NCBI GenBank assembly: GCA_035079385.1
Contig: JAVHKY010000013.1
Coordinates: 3,162,001 to 3,226,000 of the forward strand
DNA length: 64,000 bases
Direction of reading: 5' to 3'
Source of the DNA: Aspidiotus rigidus
Taxonomy: Eukaryota > Arthropoda > Insecta > Hemiptera > Diaspididae
This document shows positions 10,337-21,800 of this stretch, piece by piece (positions within the stretch are counted from its first letter, which is position 1; every line of letters begins with the position of its first letter). The position numbers were made by a program, and so were the translations under genes. Below the pieces are notes generated by a model, which was given only the letters and a program-made list of their open reading frames with translations, was not told the origin of the DNA and did no database searches.

Positions 10337-12072
10337 TCAGGCAGGTAGATTTTCTCTTTTTGTTTGTAGTTCTGAAATATGACTGAGAATTACACTCATA
10401 AAAAACCATCCAGCCACTGGAAAAAAAAATTAGCAATTATCTTTAGCAATAAACTCGCTTTTCTTCAAAAAGTTTGTGAAAAAAACAAACAAATTTATGA
10501 TTCTGAGTATACTTGAATATTCTATATAAACCACTAATCTTCTTCAATGTTTGTTCAATGCATTAGAAATGAAAAGAACAAAAAATATCAGTTTACTTAC
10601 CAGTCACAAAAATACCTCCAAAAAACCACTGCCCAATTTCGGATATATTGAATTTACCAATATTGATTATGATTTGAAATATCGCAACAATAGGAAAAAC
10701 TACAACATTCAAGGCCCAAAGGAAAAAAAACGCCCACAAATATCCAGGCTTCTTCTGTAATTACACATGTAACAGAAATGTAAAAGAACCAAATATTATG
10801 CATACAAACGGGTACAAGAATCTTTAGCGCATACATGACATACCTTGTGTACTGCATAAAATCCAAGTAGAATTATCACAGTAACAATTAACATACTGAC
10901 TATATCTGAAAAAATACATACTCATTAGTAGAGACCAAAATTCATAATTTCCCTTTTCAAAAAAAAAAAATCTACTCAAAACAAGTATTTATCCAACATA
11001 CAAGGACACCGCCTCAAGTACTCATTTGCACATATTCATGGATAGTTTGCTCCCGTTCTCATTAAAATCAAACACATTTTATTGTGAGTTCCCTTGTTGA
11101 CATATTTTAAAATAATTCTCCACCGTATTCTCTTTTTTATTCATTCTTTTTTTATTTGAAACTGCATGTTTTCAATTTTTCTGTATCATGGTATTTAATC
11201 GAATTCCTTTTTTCCTTTTTCATTTGTACAATTGGCGATTCAATAGTGCAAAAACTTATGAGATAGCTGTTATATCCTATAAATAGTCAGTTGGTAATTG
11301 ACAATATTTCTTACTAACATGACGAAGCCAGAGGATCGATTCCCACATTGCTGATATGTTTAAAAACTAAAGGTACCGTTCCAAGAGTATAGCTTGCCTG
11401 AAAATATCAACATTACAATTATACCATATGATGTACAGAATATGGTGTTCAAAATGAAAACCTTGTGACTGTCATTTATGAGCGATACTAATTTTTAGGT
11501 ACCATTCGGACTGGGCATATTGTAGGTGCGACTGAAGAAAATTGATACGCGGTGTATGTTGCGAAGTAATATTTGTAACACTACGTATACGGAGATTTTT
11601 TGAGATTTCTTCGAAAGAAAGTGATTTTGAAAACAGAAAACACAAAGCACCAAATTGAAAAAGCCTTAAATTTCATATAAGATGATCTGGTTTTGAATTA
11701 TTCGGAGCAATTTTTCATTTTTTGTGAAGAAATTGTCGACAACTTAGGTACAATATGCCCAGTCCGAACTGAAAAGTACACCGGTAGGTATGTTCATTAT
11801 TTGAACGAAAGTATACACACTGTATAAATTGGCAGAACTGATTTCGTTTGAACAAGTTTCCAAAGGCAGTGTATGAACAATTGATAATGAATAAAAAATG
11901 GGTATCGCGTTCTTTTCCGCAGTCGTTTCTCACAAAAAACCTTCTCTCGATAAACAATTTTTGCGAATTGAGAGAGAAAACTTACAACAAAAAGCCACAA
12001 CGCGATCAGAGTTCCTACTCGTAAACTGATAACGCCACAACAATTGTCAAGTTTTAGCAGGTAGCCAGTCAT
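10337..12072 (-). CDS. Four-transmembrane protein, LAPTM/DUF4728-like (153 aa)
   Basis: Exons in transcript order: 12072-11986, 11397-11319, 10905-10844, 10754-10601 and 10416-10337 (462 nt, 153 residues plus TGA). All junction phases match, and every donor and acceptor is GT-AG with good pyrimidine tracts; donors include GTAAGT after exons 1 and 4. The N-terminus has a Cys-Cys followed by a first helix (DNCCGVISLRVGTLIALWLF). A short loop leads to helix 2 (MLIVTVIILLGFYAVHKKKP), helix 3 (LWALNVVVFPIVAIF) and helix 4 (WFFGGIFVTVAGWFFMSVIL). The C-terminus is a short polar tail (SELQTKRENLPA). The CCG-x-SLRVGT start and four-helix plan resemble the insect LAPTM/DUF4728 group of endolysosomal or uncharacterised tetraspan proteins; that assignment is from memory and is tentative. 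The gene converges with the small + gene. An AATAAA lies 5 nt beyond the stop, unusually close for a polyadenylation signal. Confidence 0.7.
11503..11772. mobile_element. MITE in intron 1 of the four-TM gene
   Basis: Arms TTCGGACTGGGCATATTGTA (about 11506-11525) and TACAATATGCCCAGTCCGAA (about 11749-11768) are exact inverted repeats. The interior has no coding capacity. Confidence 0.6.
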
Positions 12073-13482
12073 CCTGTCTCTGAATCTGTTCACAAAAAAA
12101 AAAAATAATAATAATAAAATATTTATCATAATATTTCAACGTATCTAAAATGAATACAAGAGGTGGTCTAGTTTAACAGTGACTGAAATCTCGCCCGGCG
12201 AAAGCAAAATCAAAATAGGACTATAATACTATAGTACTGTGATCGATTACATATCATAACATATTGATGGTTGAGGTGTGCAGAGAACCTGTTCCATGGG
12301 ACGTAAACGGATCTGTATCATATCAAAATCATGAATTGTGATGAAGAAGAAGGTGGCTTAATTAATAGAAAAAAATTGTTTCCAAGATGATCGATTTTCA
12401 AAAGGGAACTTATTTTATAGATATTTTCTGCGGAAAATGTCAGACTATCCAAGTCTATCTCTTTATATATTACAACTTATAGCTGGTAAGTCTAAATTTT
12501 TCCAAGTCCTCATTCCCGAATATCAAAGTTTGTCGAAGCTACTTGTATCTAGACTAGAGATAGGAAAATCTCTTCTTAAAATAGGAATCCTTCTGATATA
12601 AACGACTGAAGAGAATTTCATTTTCGCATTTGTGCAGCAAATGTTCATTTTAATTTTCTAGTAAGACCTACAGGATGATAATGAGAGATGTGGTTTTGTT
12701 ATTAGTGCAAAATAATATCGCTACTTTCTTAATTGTTGCACTGAAATATTACGTATAGGTATTTCATCGTTGTTTTTTTTTTTTTTTGTAGATAATACGA
12801 CTACCAAAAATTTGATTGTACAATGAATATCAACGCGATGAATTTAATATCAAGATATAAAAGATGACTTATAAAAGAATCAGACGATTAATGTTGATGA
12901 TTTTGATAACAGGTCACTTTTATCAGACGTACCGATACCTCCATGGTAACTGAAGTCGATTTAGGCACATCGGAGCAGCTGTGATATAATTATTACTACC
13001 AAGAACCTAAACTTTGTAATTAGATTACAGACTAAGATACAGAGAAAACAGTATTGTGAGGGTGTTGATAAAATCAAATTGAATCATCTACGAATTCTCC
13101 ACTCAGAAAAAATAAACCATTATCATTATAATTATAATCTTAAATAAACTTACGTACGCCGAGTAATTCAAATGAAAAAAATAATTTGACGCTCCAAGGA
13201 TGCTTAGGACGCTAAGGCTATAGGGACGAATAATAATATTAAACAATCTATATTATTATTAATAACTGGATAATCTTTCTCTGGAAAAGTTCGATGATAG
13301 CAGATGAAGCTGAAGCTGTTGAGTTTATACCAGTTTGTCGCGACCGGCCACCAGGCGCCCACTGGCTGTGACTTCACCTTGACCCAAGATTAATAGACTC
13401 TAGACTGGTTTCTGAGAGGGGGAGAGGAGGTAGCGGACTTGACAGTTGACAACTGACGGAGAATTCGCACGCTAGGATCGCT
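12073..13482. other. Upstream region of the four-TM gene; no other gene seen
   Basis: On the minus strand a likely acceptor (T-rich tract then GTGAACAG) lies about 15 bp upstream of the ATG, so a 5' noncoding exon should lie in or beyond this stretch. The motif GAACCTGTTCCATGGG near 12288 also occurs at the ends of the element at 58055-58875 and marks a relic end of that family. Nothing else is supportable. Confidence 0.4.
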
Positions 13483-13611
13483 ATACTCTGTTCATGTTGA
13501 GAAAGGATAGAAGTACATACCTTGAGAACGGAACGGTAGATTAAAGTCACCTGGGGCGATCCGTTCTCGGGGTACATACTTCTATTTCTTAACGTGAACG
13601 GACTATACATG
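13483..13611. mobile_element. Palindromic MITE (family also at 63428)
   Basis: Inverted ends (GTTCATGTTGAGAAAGGATA on the left; TATTTCTTAACGTGAAC on the right) around a core containing GAGAACGGAACGGTAGATTA. A second copy with the same ends and core is at 63428-63607. Confidence 0.65.
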
Positions 13612-13643
13612 TATAACGTCATGCTCTGTATAGTTCCCTACTA

Positions 13644-13778
13644 CAGTCTGTTCCACAAGAGTTTGGTATTATAAACGATAGGCAACCCACGTCACTCACG
13701 CTTATTTTACGTTACGGAATGCGAATGGAATGCGGGTTCCCCGTGATTTATAATACCAAACTCTCGTGGAACAGACTG
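13644..13778. mobile_element. Tc1/mariner-type MITE with TA target site
   Basis: Terminal CAGTCTGTTCCACAAGAGTT is inverted at the other end with one mismatch over the first 20 bases; the arms extend to about 32 bp (…TTTGGTATTATAAA). TA flanks both ends, as expected of a TA target duplication. The element is 135 bp and has no ORF. Confidence 0.65.
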
Positions 13779-13841
13779 TAGCTTAGCTAAAGTCCGTTTC
13801 ATGAAAGAATGCCGCGGCGCATAAACAAACCGCCTTAGTAG

Positions 13842-14426
13842 CAGGGGTGATAAGCCAATCGTCATTGGCTTAAATTTTGCTATTGGCTGAGAAGATTCCC
13901 AGCCAATAGCTTACGCTTTTTCCACATCCATTCGCTGCTTAAGCGCTTCAGATTGGCTTAAACTTCTTCTCTCAGTCTCAGTCAATGGCTTAAGCTTTTG
14001 ATTGGCTGCTAAAGTGCTTAAAAGCGGCTGCTCAAGTGCTTAAACGTTTCAGATTATAGCTTAACCACTAATTAATCAGCTCATTATCAGAATTCTCACA
14101 TTCTCACTGTTTTTTTTTTTTTGAAAAAATAGAAAATTTACCTTTTCTTTTCTTTTTTAGAGAGAAAGAAGAAAGATTGAAAAAAAAAGTCACAGTTTAT
14201 TAGGAAAAAACAAAAAACAGAAATTCAAAATGAGGATCATGGTCACAGATGTGTGTTGGCTGTTGGCTGGGGTGGAATCTAAAAAGCAGCCATTCCTGAT
14301 TGGCTATTGGCTGGCTATTAGCTTAATTGGAATATTGATTAGCTGCTAAGGACTAGCTTAAAAGCGGACAAAATATCGGCTACTTCTGCTACTTAAGCGC
14401 TTCACGGCTTAAACTTATCACCCCTG
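13842..14426. mobile_element. hAT non-autonomous element, perfect 8-bp TSD
   Basis: Ends CAGGGGTGATAAG and CTTATCACCCCTG are perfect inverted repeats. CTTAGTAG lies on both sides (13834-13841 and 14427-14434), the 8-bp duplication of the hAT superfamily. The interior has many GGCTTAA / GCTATTGGCT subterminal motifs and no transposase reading frame. Confidence 0.8.
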
Positions 14427-14565
14427 CTTAGTAGCTGACAACAATGTCCTTCATCAGTAAAATATTTATACAGTGTGTAATACATTATTTTTTTTTTTGT
14501 CAAATCAAGAAATATACATTATCTAAAAGACTAAAACATGTACCGTAACATTTTGGAACGCATTT

Positions 14566-14915
14566 GTGTTATACTGTGATCCATATTTGGATAATTTTTC
14601 TCCCGGGCTTTATGATCCGCAATTGATCAGGATCATTATTTTGTTTATAGTTGATTTGATTTGCAAATCATTTGCATTGATCCCTGTGGATCGCAGTTTT
14701 TTTTTCTCGCTCCAGATTGAAGTGGAAAGCTCTAGAACAGGGCTGCGCACGATTCAGGTCGGATCTCGGATTGTGGATCACGGATCAAAAATTAACGATC
14801 CGTGATCGGGTAGTCCGTATATTTGGATCATCTTTTTCCCGCGCTTAACAATCCGCGGATTACGGATCACTGTTTCCCAGATCACGGATCAAATGTTCTG
14901 ATCCGCAGTGGACTG
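14566..14915. repeat. GATC/GGATCACGGATC motif cluster
   Basis: More than a dozen copies of GATCC, GGATC or GGATCACGGATC occur in both orientations, alternating with TTTTTCCCGCGCTT / TTTCTCCCGGGCTT segments. It looks like the subterminal-repeat zone of one or two broken DNA transposons. No clean ends were found. Confidence 0.45.
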
Positions 14916-15796
14916 AGTTATTATGACGTAATTCATTTGATAAGAATACTATTCTGCAGGAAGTCGGCGGCTCCCATATAAGAAATACGTGCGCGGAGCA
15001 AAGATCATCAGGTCACCAATTATTATATTATAGGAAGTGATATAGAGAATATTATTTTATAATTCAAATCAATCATAGGTTTTTGATATCAATCTGAAAA
15101 AACAAAAATTTCTTTACCCTATTATTTTTCATGTTTGGTTGCTTATAGTGATCTTTGCTCGCCAACTGTATTTCTTATGGGAACTGGATTGTTTGTTGGA
15201 CTGATTTCCTGCAAAATGAGTACTCCAAACAAATCGATCTCAGTCAATATTTTTGCTACACAAATAATTCAGTCTGTTGATCAAAGGTCACATTTCACTT
15301 TTTTTTTTTTTTTTTTAATGAGATATACAAAAGTTGAAGCCGAGTCTACTGTAACATTTTCAGAACTCTTTTAGGTGACTTTCCATTTGAATTTCACAAG
15401 AAAGAAGAGCAAAAATAAAATACGTCGATTAATCATTAATCATTATCACTGATCATCATCTTCAAATGCATGCTTTGGAGAAATTCCACGTAGCAGCGCA
15501 TACTTTGCCTTTATTGGCAAATAGTGCACGTTGTTAGCAATTTTGACGGATACCCGGTTCAAATATCACCAATTAGTTCGACTATTGTTTCCAAAACTTG
15601 GATTCCAAAATAAAGAATGTTTTCATGTGATGCCAACTATTATTATTATCAAAATTGTAATGTTCAAGTCTTTCTTTGTTATTATTATTATTATTTTTTT
15701 TTTTTCACAGAGATACTTAGCATTCTAGAAACGGATGAATAACTTACAATTGCAGTAAGTTCTTGTTAGAAAATAATCTACAAATTTTACATTCAG
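14916..15796. other. Intergenic; no gene supported
   Basis: Contains the inverted relative of the hairpin loop at 3767-3795 (near 14967-15000), T-rich runs, and chance ORFs such as 15135-15374. No splice-consistent coding sequence was found. Confidence 0.4.
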
Positions 15797-17604
15797 TACA
15801 GGTAATAAATGACTAATAAAAACATTTTGGGGGCTCAAAGCGGAATATCATGAAAAATGTCCGGCTAGATGTCCGAAACCACACATTGAAAATTAGCTCT
15901 TTCTAGAAGCTGTGCTGACCTTTCTGTGGCACATTCTAGCTCCCAAAAATTAATTTTCTGAGAATAACTCAAAAAGGTGAAGTCCTAGAAGAAAGTGTTT
16001 CAAACAAAAAATATTTCTCGTGAAATTTCCTTTCAAATAGTGTATTTGAAGTTGGGCATAGGCTCCATAGTTGACCCTTAATTTTCTTGAAAAAGGTGGA
16101 ATTACCAAAATCTCATAAAATACGAGCAGAATTTCGCAAATATGCCAAAATTTCAAACATATCTCTCGTGCAATGTACCACATTGTGAAATAATTTAAAC
16201 CCTCAAAGGGAGGTGGATCCACAAGGCATGTGCCCCCTTCTCGCCAAGTAAAAAGATTGCAATTAAAAAGAGAAAAACTGGCAGCTGAATTTCATTTTGA
16301 AAAAATTACTTCTTCTCCCGAAATTCTCCTATAGATTTACCCTTTTTAAAGAAGCATGACTGGCGTTCTGAGTGCACCCTGGTGTTTAGTAAGTTCTCAA
16401 TTCCAAATTTCCTTGGTGAGGCAAGTGTATTACTTGTAGTACAACAAAATTACAACAACCTGTTGCTGGGTCATACAAGGCTTTGTCAACTTCCAGCTTA
16501 TCCTCTACGCAGCGAGCATTACTACACTATTATGCATATCTTTTACGTCCCGGGCAGGAATTGGCGCACTCGGGTCCTAAAAAAACAGCATGTAAAAATA
16601 ATGAGTTACATTATTTTTGTGTATAGTATAGAAAAGTGGTTTTCAAACTTTTTGGCACCGCGGCAGTTCTACGTCTGAAAAATTTTTGTGGCACACCAGT
16701 TTGAGAATCTAAATTTACTTCTAAGTTTAAAGAAAGTGGTTACAGTAAAAATGATGTTAAACTTCCAGTATGATACAAATGAGAAAAAATACAAGAAATG
16801 AACGTTTGATTAGAAATAACTACATAGGTAAATAAGAGTTACGAGCTTTAATATTAATGAGAGACGTGAGCTTGACTTTCACTGCACAATTTCTTGATGA
16901 GGGGACGAATTTTTGATAAGGATACGCGCATTTCATTTTCGACAGATTCATCCGTCAGGCGCTCTCGCGTCTTGCATTTTATGTTTGTTAACACTGAAAA
17001 CCCCTGCTCACACAAATAGAAGGTCGAAAATGGTATTAGAACAGAGATCACTATCTCACTTATTGCAGGATATTCTTTAAAAGCGTAAATCCAAAATTTA
17101 GAGAGTTAGTTCTTCCATTGCAGAGGTATCTATTATCTATATTTCATTATTTAGCATTGATTGACAGAATATTTTGAAAATCTCATGGCACACCTGAAGG
17201 ATGCTCGCAGCACACAGTTTGATAGAATTCAGTTTACAGGGTACCAATTCTGATAACATATTATTTAACAGCTTTCCTACAACTGCATGCAGACAAGCAT
17301 ATCCTTTGCCAGCAACGTTCCATTATGGACGATTAAGGAGCAACTATGTGGTCTATTCCCCATTTTAATTACATTTTTTGAAAGGAAATTTCACGAGGAA
17401 TAATTTTTTGTATGAAACATTTTTTTCTAGGACTTCAACTTTTCGAGATATTCTCAAAAAATGGGAGCTAAAACGTGCCACAGAAAGTTTGGCACAGCTT
17501 CTAGGGGGAGGGGAAGGTGATTTCAATGTTTTTTAGACACTTAGCCAGACATTTTTCATGACCCCAAAATGTTTTTATTCAATTATTTTCAATTATCGCC
17601 TGTA
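15797..17604. mobile_element. 1.8-kb element with about 230-bp inverted ends
   Basis: TACAGG opens the left end and CCTGTA closes the right. The inverted similarity runs inward for about 230 bp (AATAAAAACATTTTGGGG; TTTTCATGATATTCC-like; GTGCCACAGAAAG; CTAGGACTTCACC). The two ends are clearly related but diverged. TA at both edges suggests Tc1/mariner-like target choice. Another, hAT-like, element is nested within. No transposase frame was recognised. Confidence 0.5.
16634..17232. mobile_element. hAT-like element nested in the 1.8-kb element
   Basis: Left end AGTGGTTTTCAAACTTTTTG with GCACCGCGGCA, right part TGGCACACCTGAAGGATGCT with CACAGTTTGATAG. This is the GTGGTTTTCAAACT…CAGTTTGA end structure common in hAT elements of animals. 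No target duplication could be fixed. Confidence 0.45.
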
Positions 17605-18820
17605 GAGGAAATATTAAAGGTGAAAATCACTCATGTTACACGGATGCCATGATATTTTTTCGAGAGGAAAACATTGAAAACTATACATTTTACAGAAAAA
17701 ACTCGAGGCCCGTTATTCCCTAATTTGTAGAATATATTTTCCCTTTAGACTTACCTTCGAGCCATGGAATCTCCGCAGTGTGAGGGAGGGAGATGAAATA
17801 ACGAGCGACTCGCCTAATTAGCCCTATTCTGAATATGTGTCTGTCTTTGAGGTTTTAAGACGAACGTTTCGCCGTTAATTTATAAATTAGCAAAATGATA
17901 ATTCAAATTGTTTTCGTATAATTTAGAAGAAGACCCTAATGGCAATAGTATTGAGAGAATTTTCCATAAATTAGTAATTCTTGTAAGCTTAATTTTCACA
18001 TTTTTATATTTTTTAGGTAAGTTTTTTACCCAAAAGAAAACCCCCAAAAACCGGATTTTTCATTTTTCTTGTTGAGATTGCTATGCCATCATCGGAACGC
18101 TCCCCCCCCCCCCAAAAAAAAAATTTGCTGGGCACACCAACAAGGGAATCCCGATATATTGAAGAAAAATATTCTGAAGACGAGTGCTTTCAATTAATTT
18201 AATCGATATTGTCCAGTAAACTTGTAGAAAACGAGTCGCAAAATTTTCGTTCTGGGCTCATACCTTTTTGATTTTGGAATGATCCCTTCTTGAGAGTACG
18301 CTGCGCTGTCTTTGAGAAAAGAACCTAGAGTTGAAGTCATACAGCGTGAAGGAAAACTTGGCCAATAGAATGCCACGACTGAAAAGTTTAAAATGTCAAG
18401 TGTAAAATAATTTGATATTTTCATGATTCGGACAACACAGTGTATGAGAGCGGATATGACGAGCGTATTATGATAAAACTATGTAGGTGTATTCTCAACC
18501 AAGATGACGAAACTACCCCGCCAGAGCGTAATAATAGGCAATAAGCAATACGATACGATTCAACTCTATCGAGCATGTGCGTTTCGAAGTAAGAAAAGGT
18601 GTGCGGTGTTGAAAAATCGATACGAACGTAAGCACACAGCTTGCAGAACTTTGTACGTACACACGTAATCTTACGTCGCAACAACATTCGTATCTTTTTC
18701 ACATAATTTAAAATTTTTAGTGTTCCCACTTCGTAATTATCTAGCGTTTGTATTCTATATACCTACGGGTTGTATATTTGCCGTATAAAGTACATTGATT
18801 AACCTTCACCCGGAAATGAT
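17605..18820. other. Upstream region of JIP1
   Basis: No coding exon is seen. The last 400 bp (about 18420-18820) are richer in CpG than the surroundings and presumably contain the JIP1 promoter and 5' UTR. A C11 tract lies at about 18103-18113. Confidence 0.4.
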
Positions 18821-21800
18821 ATGGCGGACGTCGAATTTGAAGAATTTTGTAGATACATCGACGACATACCGCAACATATAAAAGCATCTGCTCGCAGTTA
18901 CACGTAAGTTATGCAATCATAGTAGGGAAAACAGTAGTGTTCCACATTAAGTTTTTCACTCATATGAATTACTCAATTACAGCTTTGAGCTACATTTTGT
19001 GAATCTGTACTGAACTTTCCCGTCACTATATGCAGACGTCACATAGGCTTTCAGTTGAAGATTTTATCACAATAAATTCATGATTGTATGTATATACCTT
19101 CATGTTTCTTCATATCTTTTTCTGACAGATTGGTTCACGATATAGTCATTGACGAAGACATATCTCAAAATACTGATCTCAATCGTCAATCGATCAGGCG
19201 TCATTCTTGTCAAACGAATGGAGTGTTTGAAGAGGAGTCAACAAATTACGTGAGGTATTTATTATTTTTCTTATAGCCTTTTCTCTCGATTTAGCGATCA
19301 TCATAGCGAGCTGTACCTAATTGCCGAAGGCAGTCCCGCAAGCGACGCTGATTCTCCTCCCCCTCTCCTCGGTGTCTCTGGACTTCACCTCGGCAGATTT
19401 CTTTTTGCTTCCCGACCAACAATGATTTTTTCTTCCCATTCATTTGATGGAGAATCTTTGTGTTACGACGATAGTAGCTAGTAGATAAAAAGTTTCTTCT
19501 TATCAATAAAACATGTCTACTCGGGACTTGACCTCAAATCGGTTTCTCGGGAGCTAGATCTGAGGCTGTTTACGAGGGACAACGACAGCAACGTTAGCGG
19601 GTGAATGACCCTTAAGGATTTTCGGTGGTAGTCGGAGAATTTCGACAAATACGACGACGAAATACCCTTGAAGTTCTGTTTTTGCGATGAAGGTAGGACG
19701 AGATCAGCTGAAAGTATTCTTATCGCAGAAAAAGCACGTTTTTCTATGTATACCTATCTATACTCTGTTGATAATCGAAATTTTAAAAACTGAAATATTA
19801 TCGATTTTTGTAGCAAAACTGAATACTGTGATAGTGATTATTCGCCTAGACGAAATTACAATAATTTAAAAACGAAAAATATGAACGAAAAACGTAGAAG
19901 AATACGAGATTCGGACATAGGCCTGCCGATCAAGAAACGTGAGAAAATTTCTATCACTCTACTTTATGAGTAGTTGTACTTATACAGTATTTGTATTTTT
20001 TTAAATATTATTATTTGTTAACGAGCTATAACCTACACCTTGAGTAATTAGCTCGATGGTTTTACATTAAGTTTTAATAGACAATGGTGCACGATTTAAA
20101 TAGGTTGAGATTTAGAGTATTGAGAAGAGAGGAGGATGAAAAGCAGTGGGTAAGACGAGGTATTCAAGTGTAAGGGAGATGGTGTCTGAGTTGTTTTTGA
20201 GGGTATTGGGGAGAGAAAAGGGAAAACGGAGGTTTTGTAGTACGGGACATGAGAAGAGATTGAGTTCGTGACAGTGAGGGCAGGGTGCGAGTGATTGAGA
20301 GTTTCGGTCGATTAGATGTGAGTGTGTGATTCGAGTATGGTCTATTCTTAATCTGGTGATGAAGGTGTCTTCACGTTTAGAGTTTCTGAAGGATATTGAC
20401 TAGGATTTGGAAGTCTTTTTAATACGAAGGAGTAGTTTTTCAAATATCTAAGATGAGTAGCAGTAATGATTTTTGTGGTCTATGATTGAGAGTGGAGTGC
20501 GATAACAGTGATAGTAGCAAAGGTGGTAGCTTGTCTAGCTTCCTGGTCTATCACGTCAGTGGTCGGGTATCCAAATGAATATGGCGTGGATGTTGATCGA
20601 GGTAAGAGTTAGGAGAGTGAGGAGGATTCTTTGTATGATATTTTTATTGCATGCAACATTAACAATAATTGGAATTTTCTTTACTATTCATTCCTTCTCA
20701 TCGCCCATTCAGACTTGGAAGTTCAGTTGAGTTTGGCGGACGAATTAGAATTTGCATTGGGAGAAGTTCGATCATCATTCGCTAGACACGATGCTCTAAA
20801 TAACCGTGAGTTGACTCTCGAGTATACCATGGACGAAACAATATGCTCGCCAGACTCGGAACAGTCTGACTCTGGAAATTCGACTAACCACTCCTTAGAC
20901 GGTAAGCGTATAGCCTACTTACCAATTTAAAGAGGCTTAGTTTTAGTTAGATCTAAGCCCCAAGCTAATGGATACATTAGTTTATTTTGAGTCGTTAATT
21001 GAAAGCACTTATATTTACTTGGGTGTTTTTACTATAAGAAAGTTTCCAGTTGGTGAAAAAGAACAGAAATTGTACTCCTAAAAAAACAATCTTGCAGCTT
21101 CTCTGGAGAATTTGATGTTGAGTGCTAGAGAATCGTTCCAACCATAGCCTATCAGCACTTCCCAAACTGTGCTCCGCGGAACTCTTGAAGGGGCTCCGCG
21201 AATGCTCATTTTTACGTTTTCTTAGCCTAAATTTTTGAGCATTTTATAATTTTTTTAAATTTCTCTAATATATCATCTTTAAGGGCTCCGCGTCGAATTT
21301 TGTTTTCAGAAAGGGAGCCGCGAGTGAAAAAGTTTGGGAGACGGTGGCCTATATTGTAATCAGAACAAAGCGCGTTGGTCCACAATGTTGAAAATCCCTT
21401 CCCTAACCATAAATTCTCAGAGGCTTACAAGTACCTCACACGTATTACTTTTTCACATTTCAGATAGTTTAATCCCCGATTCAATGAACGATTCGAACCA
21501 CAGTTCCCTGACACACCTCGAATTACTGGAGGCAACGCACAGAGCGCTGTACAAATTCATAGCGAGGCACTCGGACGAACTCGAGCTGGAAATTGGTGAT
21601 CCAATTTACGTTCAAAAGGAGGCTGAAGATTTATGGTGTGAGGGTAAGATACTATTCTACAGCCTAAGACTTTGAGATAGAGTAAAATGAGAGCTTTTTT
21701 ACAAATAAATTGCCTTCGCTGCCACAGGTATCAATTTGCGGAACGGAAATCGAGGAATTTTTCCATCAGCCTATGTCGTGGATGTCGAGTACAACGATTT

